Positions 1 to 7,504 of a stretch of DNA of 19,246 nt are shown piece by piece (positions within the stretch are counted from its first letter, which is position 1; every line of letters starts with the position of its first letter). The DNA lies in assembly GCA_029974035.1 (NCBI GenBank), contig JARKQG010000050.1, positions 1 through 19,246 of the forward strand, written 5' to 3'. Below the pieces are notes generated by a model, which did not search any database, was not told the DNA's origin, and worked only from the letters and a program-made list of their open reading frames with translations. This DNA is from Eubacteriales bacterium (GTDB lineage Bacteria; Bacillota_A; Clostridia; Christensenellales; Aristaeellaceae). The translations under genes were made by a program, and so were the position numbers.

Positions 1-1758
1 CAGCAGGATGATCGTGCCCGCCCGCTTGACGAACGACCAGCTGCGCTCCCAGGTGGACCGGGCCACGTTGCCCGCCGACGGGATGTGGTAGGAGGGCAGC
101 TCCATGACGAAGGGGGCCGGGTCGCCGGCGAAGGCCTTCAGCTTTTTGAGCATCACGCCCGACAGGATGATGGACGCCACGCCGATGAAGTAGGCCGACG
201 GCGCCACCCACCACGCGCCGCCGAACAGCGCGCCCGCGATCAGCGCCACGATGGGCATCTTCGCGCCGCAGGGGATGAAGGAGGTGGTCATGATGGTGAT
301 GCGCCGGTCGCGCTCGTTTTCGATGGTCCGGGAGGCCATGATGCCCGGCACCGAGCAGCCCGAGCCGATCAGCATCGGGATGAAGCTCTTGCCCGACAGG
401 CCGAAGCGCCGGAAGATGCGGTCCATGATGAAGGCGACGCGGGCCATGTAGCCGACGTCCTCCAGGATGGCCAGCATCAGAAACAGGATCAGCATCTGCG
501 GCACGAAGCCCAAGACCGCGCCCACGCCGCCGACGATGCCGTTCAGGATCAGGCTCTTCAGCCAGTCCGCGGTCCCGCCCGCGTTCAGCCAGCCCTCGAC
601 GATCACCGGGATGCCCGGCACCCACACGCCGTAGGCGGCCGGATCGGGCTCCTCGCCGCCGGTGTACTCCGGCTCCTCGTCGGTCACGCCGTTTTCATAG
701 TCCAGGAGCGCGGCCTGGTAGGCGGCGTCCGCCTCCATGCCCTCCTCGTAGGCGCCCAGGGCTTCCTCATACTGCGCGCCGCCGATGCCCAGAAAGTGCC
801 AGCCGTCGCCGAACAGGCCGTCGTTGGCCCAGTCGGTGGCCACGCCGCCCACGGTGGTGATGGCGATAAAATACACCAGGAACATCACTGCGGCGAAGAT
901 GGGCAGCGCCAGCACCCGGTTGGTGACCACCCGGTCGATCTTATCGGAGGCGGTGGCCTTGCCCTTGCGCGCCTTTCGCACGGAGGCGCCCACCACCCGC
1001 GCAATGAAGGCGTAGCGCTGGTTGGTGATGATGGATTCCGCGTCGTCGTCCATCTCCGCCTCGCAGGCGACAATGTCCTTTTCGATGTGGGCCATCAGAT
1101 CCTCGGGGAGGGCGAGCTGGGCCACGACCTTCTGGTCCCGCTCAAACAGCTTGATGGCGTACCAGCGGGCGCGCTCCGGATCCACCTTGTACTCGATGGC
1201 CTCCTCGATGTGGGCGATGGCGTGCTCCACGCTGCCGTCAAACACGTGGGGCGGCTCGACCCGGTGGCCTGCGCGCGCCAGTTCCGCCGCCTTTTCCGCA
1301 GCCTGCATCGAACCCTGGCCCCGGAGGGCGGAGGTTTCCACCACCTCGCAGCCCAGCGCGCGGCTGAGCCGGTGGACGTCAATGGTATCGCCAGTCTTGC
1401 GCACCACGTCGATCATGTTCAGCGCCACCACCACCGGAATGCCCAGCTCCGTCAGCTGGGTGGTGAGGTAGAGGTTGCGCTCAATGTTGGTGCCGTCCAC
1501 AATGTTGAGGATCGCGTCGGGCTTTTCCGTCACCAGGTAGTTCCGGGTCACGACCTCCTCCAGTGTGTAGGGCGACAGGGAATAGACGCCCGGCAGGTCC
1601 TGGATCAACACGTCGCCGTGCCCCTTGAGCCGGCCTTCCTTCTTTTCCACGGTTACGCCCGGCCAGTTGCCCACGTACTGGGCGGAACCGGTCAGGTCGT
1701 TGAACATGGTGGTCTTGCCGGAATTCGGGTTGCCGGCCAACGCAATTTTTATGGGCAT
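1..1758 (-). CDS. feoB: Ferrous iron transport protein B, FeoB (partial, C-terminus off the left edge)
   Basis: FeoB imports Fe(II) across the cytoplasmic membrane and carries an N-terminal GTPase domain. The visible 586 residues show G1 GNPNSGKTT (9-17), a G2 threonine in GVTVEKK (about 36), G3 DLPG (54-57) and G4 NMID (114-117). A helical linker follows, then membrane segments from about residue 283. Both conserved cysteine-containing membrane motifs are present: GSGCSVPG (465-472) and FIPCGAKMP (494-502). The start is the ATG at 1758, preceded by a GGAGGGGG ribosome site. It is the third gene of a feoA-feoA-feoB operon, 29 bases after the upstream feoA. Unusual is an acidic, tyrosine-rich extracytoplasmic loop (about residues 326-378) after the first membrane helix. 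Roughly 100 or more C-terminal residues are missing only because the window ends. Family assignment is certain. Confidence 0.97.
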   Translation of the reverse strand, partial: MPIKIALAGNPNSGKTTMFNDLTGSAQYVGNWPGVTVEKKEGRLKGHGDVLIQDLPGVYSLSPYTLEEVVTRNYLVTEKPDAILNIVDGTNIERNLYLTTQLTELGIPVVVALNMIDVVRKTGDTIDVHRLSRALGCEVVETSALRGQGSMQAAEKAAELARAGHRVEPPHVFDGSVEHAIAHIEEAIEYKVDPERARWYAIKLFERDQKVVAQLALPEDLMAHIEKDIVACEAEMDDDAESIITNQRYAFIARVVGASVRKARKGKATASDKIDRVVTNRVLALPIFAAVMFLVYFIAITTVGGVATDWANDGLFGDGWHFLGIGGAQYEEALGAYEEGMEADAAYQAALLDYENGVTDEEPEYTGGEEPDPAAYGVWVPGIPVIVEGWLNAGGTADWLKSLILNGIVGGVGAVLGFVPQMLILFLMLAILEDVGYMARVAFIMDRIFRRFGLSGKSFIPMLIGSGCSVPGIMASRTIENERDRRITIMTTSFIPCGAKMPIVALIAGALFGGAWWVAPSAYFIGVASIILSGVMLKKLKAFAGDPAPFVMELPSYHIPSAGNVARSTWERSWSFVKRAGTIILL

Positions 1759-1787
1759 TTCGCTTCCCCCTCCTCTTCCATCGCGGA

Positions 1788-2015
1788 TCAGGCCCGTTCG
1801 ACCAGGATCATCTCGGCATCCGCCTTGCGCACGGACAGCTCGTAGCCGCGCACCGTCAGTTCCATCGGGTCGCCCAGCGGCGCCAGCTTCTTCACCGTCA
1901 CCTCCGCGCCCTTGGTGATGCCCATGTCCATAATCCTGCGCTTGGTCGCGCCTTCTCCGGTGAGCTTTACCACCCGGACGGTTTCGCCCACCTTTGCCTC
2001 CCGCAGCGTCTTCAT
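1788..2015 (-). CDS. feoA: FeoA domain protein (second feoA copy, adjacent to feoB)
   Basis: A 75-residue SH3-like FeoA protein, a cytoplasmic accessory to FeoB in ferrous iron uptake. The sequence shows the family pattern: a short N-terminal strand, then TKRRIMDMGITKGAEV (the conserved R-x-x-x-MG-x-x-x-G-x-x-V core) and a C-terminal block around GYELSVRKADAEMI (the G-x-x-x-x-x-R-x-x-x-A core). It sits between another feoA (15 bases upstream) and feoB (29 bases downstream), so the three are almost surely cotranscribed. The start ATG at 2015 follows G-rich sequence that can act as a ribosome site. It differs clearly from the neighbouring FeoA, so this is an old pair rather than a fresh duplication. 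Two stand-alone FeoA proteins before FeoB is a common clostridial arrangement. Confidence 0.95.
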   Translation of the reverse strand: MKTLREAKVGETVRVVKLTGEGATKRRIMDMGITKGAEVTVKKLAPLGDPMELTVRGYELSVRKADAEMILVERA

Positions 2016-2030
2016 CGCCCCATGCCCCCT

Positions 2031-2243
2031 CTAGATCATAATCCGGGTCGCCATGCCCCGGTCCAGCGCGACGCGGCTGTCCTTGACGGACAAAATCATG
2101 TTGCCCGCGATTTCGCTCACCACCGTCACCGACGCGCCCACCACAAACCCCAGCTCCGCCAGATGCCTGCGCACCTCGTCCTTCCCGGTGATCTTCCGGA
2201 TGATGTTGGTCTCCCCGGTCCGCGCCATCGTCAGCGGCATCAT
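2031..2243 (-). CDS. feoA: FeoA domain protein (first gene of the feo operon)
   Basis: A 70-residue FeoA-type protein. It contains the family core VRRHLAELGFVVGASVTVV followed by a second block with DSRVALDRGMATRIMI at the C-terminus. Its role is expected to be support of FeoB GTPase and transport activity in the cytoplasm. It is promoter-proximal: predicted transcription starts about 85 bases upstream, and an inverted repeat lies in the leader. The ORF begins with two consecutive ATG codons (2243 and 2240). GGAGG at 2249-2253 lies 5 bases from the first and 8 from the second, so the second ATG may be the one used, which would shorten the protein by one residue. Confidence 0.94.
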   Translation of the reverse strand: MMPLTMARTGETNIIRKITGKDEVRRHLAELGFVVGASVTVVSEIAGNMILSVKDSRVALDRGMATRIMI

Positions 2244-2307
2244 CTTCGCCTCCGCATCCGTGCATTCCGATTTGAATAAGTCTTGTCTAACTCGTGGGTC
2301 AAAGCCT

Positions 2308-2327
2308 GGGTTAGCGCTTGCTAACCC
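2308..2327. promoter_or_regulatory. Perfect inverted repeat, probable metal-regulator operator of the feo operon
   Basis: Eight-base arms GGGTTAGC / GCTAACCC flank a 4-base GCTT centre. Relative to the feo promoter the site covers about +3 to +22, where a bound repressor would block transcription. The half-sites (GGTTAG/CTAACC) resemble operators of DtxR/IdeR-type iron repressors more than a classic Fur box. That likeness is by eye; the regulator is not encoded in this window. An RNA hairpin role in the leader is the alternative. Confidence 0.6.
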
Positions 2328-2336
2328 TCAAAACAC

Positions 2337-2366
2337 AGTATATCACCGCCCAAAGTGCAATGTCAA
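2337..2366 (-). promoter_or_regulatory. Promoter of the feo operon
   Basis: Read on the minus strand, a perfect -35 TTGACA (2366-2361) is separated by 18 bases from -10 TATACT (2342-2337). The start would be near 2330, giving a leader of about 85 bases before the first feoA. The inverted repeat at 2308-2327 sits immediately downstream. Confidence 0.75.
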
Positions 2367-2426
2367 CCAAAAGCGCGGGCATTTTGCCGATCTTTAACGC
2401 GCGGGCGGGGAACGCGCGCTTTCCCC

Positions 2427-2455
2427 TTTTCATTCCGCACGCAAATTGGTATAAT
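2427..2455 (+). promoter_or_regulatory. Promoter of the flavodiiron / desulfoferrodoxin operon
   Basis: A perfect -10 TATAAT (2450-2455) lies 17 bases after a weak -35 TTTTCA (2427-2432). Transcription would start near 2462, about 57 bases before the GTG start of the flavodiiron fusion. The weak -35 leaves room for activation. No clear operator is visible between it and the divergent feo promoter. Confidence 0.6.
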
Positions 2456-2518
2456 ATAGGTGTATGCGCCGGATTTGGCGGGCCGGAGGGCGCGGCGCGT
2501 TGCGAAGGAGGGCTCGGT

Positions 2519-5224
2519 GTGAAAACGCTCAAACTGGCGGAGGGACTGACCTGGTGCGGCGTGCTGGACCCGTCGCTCCGGGTGTTTGACATCGTGATGG
2601 AAACCCGCTATGGCACCACCTACAACGCCTATGTGGCGAAGGGCTTGGAAAAGACGGCGCTGATCGACACCGTGAAGCACAACTTTCTGGACGAATACAT
2701 GGCGGCGCTTGCCGGCCTGGCGGACGTAAAGAAGGCGGACTACCTCGTCGTCAGCCATACGGAGCCGGACCACGCGGGCTCCATCGAGCACCTGCTGGAT
2801 CTGAACCCGGAGATCCGCATCGTCGCCACCGCCACCGGGATCGGCTTTCTGAAGCACATCGTCAACCGGGACTTTGCGTCCATCCCGGTCAAGGACGGTG
2901 ACCGGCTGGACCTGGGAGGCAAGACGCTCCAGTTCATGCCGCTGCCCAACCTGCACTGGCCGGATACCATGTTCACCTATATAGAGGAAGACGCGGCCCT
3001 CGCCACCTGCGACGTGTTCGGCGCGCACTTCAGCCATCCGGGCGTCCTTCGCAGCACCGTGGCGGACGAAGCGGGCTACCGGGCCGCGCTGCGCTACTAC
3101 TTCGACGGCATCATTTCTCCCTTTAAACAGCCCTATATGACCGCGGCGCTCGCCCGCATCAAGGGCCTTGACATCCGGATGATCCTGACCGGCCACGGCC
3201 CGGTGCTGGACAGCCATGTTTCGGAAACCATCGCCCTGTATACGCAGTGGTGCCGCGAGGGCAGTCCCTTTCAGCGGAAGACCGTGGTCGTCGCCTACGT
3301 CAGCGCCTACGGTTACACCCGGTCGCTGGCGCAGGCCGTCGCGGAGGGCGTCCGCGCCGCCGGGGTGGACGCGCGCCCGCACGATCTGGGGGCGGACGAC
3401 CCCCGCCAGGTGCTGGAGGAGATCCGCTGGGCAGACGGCTTCCTGCTGGGCACGCCCACCATGGTGGGCGAGGCCGTGCAGCCCATCTGGGATCTGACGA
3501 GCCACATGCTGCCGCCCTTGGTGAAGGGCAAGTACGCCAGCGCCTTTGGCAGCTACGGGTGGAGCGGCGAGGGCGTGCCCCACATCCTCGAGCGGCTGAA
3601 GCAGCTTCGGCTGAAGGTGTCCGACGGGCTGCGGGTGCGCTTCAAGCCCGACAGCCGTCAGCTCGCGGAGGCCCGGGCCTTCGGCGAGGGCTTTGCCAAT
3701 CTGGTGTTGGGCCGCGCGCCCGCGGAAGCCCCCGTCCCGGAGAAGCCTGCCGCGCCCACCGAAGGGGCGAAGGCGCGCTGCACCGCCTGCGGCGCGGTGG
3801 TGGATGCGGCGCTGGACAACTGCCCGCTGTGCGGCGCGGCGCGGGGCGGCTTTGAGCCGCTGAAGGCGTCCGCGGGCGGCGTCCGGCCCGGCGGCAGGGT
3901 GCGCTGCCTGGTGTGCGGCGAGGTGTTTGACGCGGCGCTGGATGTGTGCCCGGTGTGCGGCGCGGGCCGGGAGAGCTTCGTCCCCGTGGCGGACGCGGCG
4001 CCCGCGCCCACCCGGGACACCGCGGAGCGCTTTGTGATCATCGGCGGCGGCCCGGCGGGCCTGAACGCGGCCAGGGCCATCCGCGAGCGCAACCGAACCG
4101 CGTCAGTGGTGATCCTGTCCGCGGAGGAAGAGCTGCCCTACAACCGCCCCATGCTGACCAAGACCCTAATGGAGAACTTTGACTGCGGCAGGATCGCCAT
4201 CTGCCCCCGGTCGTGGTACGAGGAAAACGACATCACCCTCATGTCCGGCGTGGCGGCCACCGCCGTGGACGCCGGCAAAAAGCGGGTCACCGCCTCCACC
4301 GGCGAAATCCTTTCCTACGACAAGCTGATCTACGCCGCCGGCGCGCGCTGCTTCCGCCCGCCCATCCCCGGGATGGACTTTGACAACGTGGTCTCGCTGC
4401 GCAGCGCGCGGGATGCCCGCAAAATCGAAGGGCTGCTGTCCGGCGTGAAGGACGCGGTGGTGATCGGCGGCGGCGTGCTGGGCATTGAGGCGGCCTGGGA
4501 GCTGAAAAAGGCGGGCGCGAACGTGACCGTCATCGAGACCATGCCGCGCATCATGCCCCGCCAGCTGGACGAGGGCGCGGCGCGGACGCTCGCGATGCTG
4601 ATGGAGAAAAAGGGCCTGGCGCTGCGCACCGGCGCCTCGGTGTGCGCCATCGAGGGCGAGGGCGGTCGGGCCCGGCGGGTGGCGCTCAAAAGCGGCGAAA
4701 CCTTCCCGGCGGACCTGGTGATCGCCTCCACCGGCGTGGTGCCCAACTCGGAGCTGCTGGCGGCGGCGGGGGCCAAGACCGGCCGCGGCGTGGCGGTGGA
4801 CCGCCACATGGCCACGAGCCTTGCGGACGTCTACGCCGCGGGCGACTGCGCCGAGTGCGGCGGCGTCAACTTCGCGCTGTGGGCCCAGGCCGTGGAGGAG
4901 GGCCGCGCCGCGGGCGCCAACGCCGCGGGCGACGCGGTGGAGTACCCGGGCATCGCCGGCGCGCTGACGCTGAACGCGCTGGATACGTCCCTCTACGCCG
5001 TGGGCGAGCACGGCGCCTCCGGCGACTACCGCGCCGAGGAAGTGCGGGATGATGAAAAGGGCTTCTACGAGAAGCGCTACTACCGCGGCGAACGGCTGGC
5101 CGGCTTTATCCTCATCGGGGACATGGCCCGGCTGACCGAGCTGAATAAAGCCTTCGAGGGCCGCGCCGGGCTGCAGGACACCGAAGGCGTACCAAGGCAC
5201 CCAAAATCAGAAGGAGGAATCTGA
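2519..5224 (+). CDS. Multidomain flavodiiron protein: diiron core, flavodoxin, two rubredoxins, NADH:rubredoxin oxidoreductase
   Basis: A 901-residue cytoplasmic enzyme expected to pass electrons from NADH through FAD, rubredoxin and FMN to a diiron site that reduces O2 to water (or NO to N2O). The metallo-beta-lactamase-like domain (1-250) has every diiron ligand: H80, E82, D84, H146, D165, H226. The flavodoxin domain (254-400) has the FMN loop SAYGYT. Two tandem rubredoxin-like modules follow, both CX2CX10CX2C (C421/424/435/438 and C463/466/477/480), far shorter than classical rubredoxin. Residues 504-885 form the oxidoreductase, with GGGPAG (FAD), GGGVLG (NAD) and an AAGDCAE FAD motif. The start is the GTG at 2519 behind AAGGAGGG; the frame stays open upstream but lacks a ribosome site. 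Desulfoferrodoxin follows after 1 base. The closest described relatives are the multidomain flavodiiron proteins of clostridia. O2 versus NO preference cannot be read from sequence. Confidence 0.95.
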   Translation: MKTLKLAEGLTWCGVLDPSLRVFDIVMETRYGTTYNAYVAKGLEKTALIDTVKHNFLDEYMAALAGLADVKKADYLVVSHTEPDHAGSIEHLLDLNPEIRIVATATGIGFLKHIVNRDFASIPVKDGDRLDLGGKTLQFMPLPNLHWPDTMFTYIEEDAALATCDVFGAHFSHPGVLRSTVADEAGYRAALRYYFDGIISPFKQPYMTAALARIKGLDIRMILTGHGPVLDSHVSETIALYTQWCREGSPFQRKTVVVAYVSAYGYTRSLAQAVAEGVRAAGVDARPHDLGADDPRQVLEEIRWADGFLLGTPTMVGEAVQPIWDLTSHMLPPLVKGKYASAFGSYGWSGEGVPHILERLKQLRLKVSDGLRVRFKPDSRQLAEARAFGEGFANLVLGRAPAEAPVPEKPAAPTEGAKARCTACGAVVDAALDNCPLCGAARGGFEPLKASAGGVRPGGRVRCLVCGEVFDAALDVCPVCGAGRESFVPVADAAPAPTRDTAERFVIIGGGPAGLNAARAIRERNRTASVVILSAEEELPYNRPMLTKTLMENFDCGRIAICPRSWYEENDITLMSGVAATAVDAGKKRVTASTGEILSYDKLIYAAGARCFRPPIPGMDFDNVVSLRSARDARKIEGLLSGVKDAVVIGGGVLGIEAAWELKKAGANVTVIETMPRIMPRQLDEGAARTLAMLMEKKGLALRTGASVCAIEGEGGRARRVALKSGETFPADLVIASTGVVPNSELLAAAGAKTGRGVAVDRHMATSLADVYAAGDCAECGGVNFALWAQAVEEGRAAGANAAGDAVEYPGIAGALTLNALDTSLYAVGEHGASGDYRAEEVRDDEKGFYEKRYYRGERLAGFILIGDMARLTELNKAFEGRAGLQDTEGVPRHPKSEGGI

Positions 5225-5225
5225 C

Positions 5226-5612
5226 ATGGCTGTGTGCGAATCCCGTTTCTTTATCTGCAAGCACTGCGGAAACCTGATCGGCATGATCAACTGCTCCGGC
5301 GTTCCGGTGGTCTGCTGCGGCGAGGACATGACCGAGCTGGTGCCCGGCAGCGTGGACGCGAGCCACGAGAAGCACGTGCCGGTGATCACCGTGGAGGGCA
5401 ACACCGTCACCGTCGAGGTGGGCTCGGTGCCGCACCCGATGACCGAGGAGCACTATATCGAGTGGATCTACCTGGAGACCACCAACGGCGGCCAGCGCAA
5501 GGCGCTGAACCCCGGCGAGGCCCCCAAGGCCACCTTCCTTCTGGCGGACGGCAAGCCCGTATCCGCCTACGCCTACTGCAACCTGCACGGCCTCTGGCGG
5601 AAGATGGTGTAA
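5226..5612 (+). CDS. dfx: Desulfoferrodoxin (superoxide reductase, 2Fe type)
   Basis: A 128-residue cytoplasmic enzyme that reduces superoxide to hydrogen peroxide without making O2. The N-terminal desulforedoxin domain has the four centre I cysteines C11, C14, C30 and C31. The catalytic domain has centre II ligands H50, H70, H76, C118 and H121, plus the conserved E48-K49 pair before H50. Length matches the family. The ATG at 5226 starts one base after the flavodiiron stop, with AGGAGG just upstream inside the preceding gene, so the two are translationally close and surely cotranscribed. The preceding gene supplies a rubredoxin/NADH reductase module that could also feed electrons to this enzyme; that is inference. 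A strong terminator follows. Confidence 0.97.
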   Translation: MAVCESRFFICKHCGNLIGMINCSGVPVVCCGEDMTELVPGSVDASHEKHVPVITVEGNTVTVEVGSVPHPMTEEHYIEWIYLETTNGGQRKALNPGEAPKATFLLADGKPVSAYAYCNLHGLWRKMV

Positions 5613-5627
5613 CCCCTAAAGCCCTTC

Positions 5628-5659
5628 ACCGCCTCCGGCGCGCGCCGGGGGCGGTTTTT
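5628..5659 (+). terminator. Intrinsic terminator after desulfoferrodoxin
   Basis: An outer stem ACCGCC/GGCGGT and inner stem CCGGC/GCCGG are followed directly by TTTTT at 5655-5659. It lies 16 bases after the stop codon and closes the oxygen-defence operon. Confidence 0.85.
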
Positions 5660-5735
5660 GCCCCGCGGGCCGCGATGCGCGCCCAACCGCGCCGCCGTAC
5701 CCGAGAAATTTACCCGCGCGTGGTACGATAAAGCG

Positions 5736-5751
5736 CGCGGGCGCGCCCGCG
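5736..5751. repeat. 16-base perfect palindrome in the leader of the ABC exporter operon
   Basis: CGCGGGCG is followed directly by CGCCCGCG, 22 bases before the exporter start codon. No confident promoter was found in the 5660-5735 gap, so the palindrome cannot be placed relative to a transcription start. It could be an operator or simply GC-rich sequence. Confidence 0.35.
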
Positions 5752-5773
5752 AATCTACGCCGGAGAGATGCGC

Positions 5774-7504
5774 ATGACAGGTGGATTTGCCCTCACGAGG
5801 TTCCTCGGCAACTACAAAAAGGAAAGCATCATCGGGCCGCTCTTCAAAATGCTGGAGGCGACCTTTGAGCTCATCGTGCCGGTTCTGATGGCGCGGCTGG
5901 TGGACGCGGGCGTGAACGGCCGCGACACGGGCGTGATCCTCTCCACCGGCGGGCTGATGGTGGCGATGGGCCTCATGGGGCTGGTCTCTTCGCTCACGGC
6001 CCAGTACTTTGCGGCCAAGGCGGCGATGGGCTTTGGCACCGAGCTGCGCACGGCGGTGTTTGACCACGTGGGCCGGCTGTCCGCCGCCGAGGTGGACCGG
6101 GCGGGCGCCTCGACGCTGATCACCCGCATCACCTTCGACATCGACCGGGCCCAGGCCGGCGTCAACCTGGTGCTGCGCATCCTGCTTCGCGCGCCCTTCA
6201 TCGTGCTGGGCGCGTGCATCATGGCGCTTCTCATCGACCGGAAGCTGACGCTGATCTTCCTCGCCGCGGCGCCGCTGATCTCGCTGGTGATCTACTTCGT
6301 GCTCCACCGCACGCTGCCGGGCTACCGCCGCATCCAGGCGCTGATGGACCACCTGTCGCTGATCGCGCGGGAGAACCTGCGGGGCGTGCGGGTGATCCGG
6401 GCCTTCTCCCGCCAGGCGGACGAGGCCGCGCGCTTTGACGCGGAGGCCGAAACCATGATGCGCGCGCAGATCGCGGTGGGCCGCGTGGCGGCGCTCAACA
6501 ACCCCATGACCTACGCCCTGGTGAACCTGGCCATCGCGGCGCTTTTATGGTTTGGCGGAAAGCGGGTGGATGGCGGCGCCATCACCCAGGGAGAACTGAT
6601 CGCGCTGATCAACTACATGTCCCAGATCCTCCTGGCGCTGGTGGCCCTCGCCATGCTGATCGTCACCTTTGCCCGGGCGCTGGCCTCCGGCGCGCGCATT
6701 GACGAGCTTCTCAGCATTTCCCCCTCCATTGCGGACGGCCCCGGCGCGGCGGCGGCGGAGGGCGCGCCCCGAGTGGAATTTGACGGCGTGGACTTCGCCT
6801 ACACCCCCGGCCGGAACGCGCTGACGGGCGTCAGCTTCCGCGCGATGCCGGGGCAGATGATCGGCGTGATCGGCGGCACCGGCGCGGGCAAGTCCACGCT
6901 GGCGGCGCTGATCCCCCGGCTGTACGATGTCACCGCCGGGCGCGTGGCGGTGGACGGCGCAGACGTGCGCGATTATACGCTGGACGCGCTGCGCGAACGC
7001 ATCGGCCTGGTGCCGCAGAATGCGGCGCTCTTTTCCGGCAGCATCCGGGACAACCTGGCCTGGGGCCGCGCGGACGCCGACGACGCGGCCATGTGGCGCG
7101 CGCTCAAAACCGCCCAGGCCGAGGAATTCGTGCGCGCCATGCCCGGCGGGCTGGACGCGCCCGTGGAGCAGGGCGGCGTCAACCTCTCCGGCGGGCAGCG
7201 TCAGCGGCTGACCATCGCCCGGGCGCTGGTGAAGCAGCCGGACATCCTGATCCTGGACGACAGCGCCTCCGCGCTGGACTACCGCACCGACGCGAAGCTG
7301 CGCGCGGCCCTTCGGGCGGACACCCGCGGCATGACGGTCGTCGTCATCTCCCAGCGGGTGGCGGCGGTGCGGGGCGCAGACCGGATCCTGGTCCTTGAGG
7401 ACGGCCGCCTGGCCGCCCAGGGCGGCCATGACGAGCTGTACCGCGACTGCGAGGCCTACCGGGCCATCTGCGATTCCCAGGACGCGGGGGAGGTGGCGCG
7501 ATGA
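5774..7504 (+). CDS. ABC exporter half-transporter, subunit with degenerate ATP site
   Basis: A 576-residue half-transporter with an N-terminal six-helix membrane domain (about 20-300) and a C-terminal ATPase domain (about 333-570), likely exporting a drug, lipid or peptide. Motifs: Walker A GGTGAGKST (367-375), Q-loop Q415, signature LSGGQ (471-475), Walker B ILILDD (491-496). The catalytic glutamate after Walker B is replaced by aspartate (D496), and the H-loop histidine by glutamine (ISQR, Q527). These are hallmarks of the weak-site subunit of heterodimeric exporters such as TM287/288 or BmrC/BmrD. The ATG at 5774 is preferred over 5768 because GGAG at 5762-5765 then sits 8 bases upstream. 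Its TGA overlaps the next ATG (ATGA), so partner synthesis is coupled. The substrate cannot be predicted. Confidence 0.93.
   Translation: MTGGFALTRFLGNYKKESIIGPLFKMLEATFELIVPVLMARLVDAGVNGRDTGVILSTGGLMVAMGLMGLVSSLTAQYFAAKAAMGFGTELRTAVFDHVGRLSAAEVDRAGASTLITRITFDIDRAQAGVNLVLRILLRAPFIVLGACIMALLIDRKLTLIFLAAAPLISLVIYFVLHRTLPGYRRIQALMDHLSLIARENLRGVRVIRAFSRQADEAARFDAEAETMMRAQIAVGRVAALNNPMTYALVNLAIAALLWFGGKRVDGGAITQGELIALINYMSQILLALVALAMLIVTFARALASGARIDELLSISPSIADGPGAAAAEGAPRVEFDGVDFAYTPGRNALTGVSFRAMPGQMIGVIGGTGAGKSTLAALIPRLYDVTAGRVAVDGADVRDYTLDALRERIGLVPQNAALFSGSIRDNLAWGRADADDAAMWRALKTAQAEEFVRAMPGGLDAPVEQGGVNLSGGQRQRLTIARALVKQPDILILDDSASALDYRTDAKLRAALRADTRGMTVVVISQRVAAVRGADRILVLEDGRLAAQGGHDELYRDCEAYRAICDSQDAGEVAR

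Noticed and set aside
85..1845. 586-residue open frame on the plus strand opposite feoB
   Set aside because: It is antisense to an unmistakable FeoB frame, has His/Arg/Ala-rich composition with no domain, and arises from high GC at feoB third positions.
2318..2518. N-terminal extension of the flavodiiron frame back to 2318
   Set aside because: The extension runs through the promoter and has no ribosome site; the GTG at 2519 behind AAGGAGGG matches the family start, with the diiron ligand numbering of known proteins.
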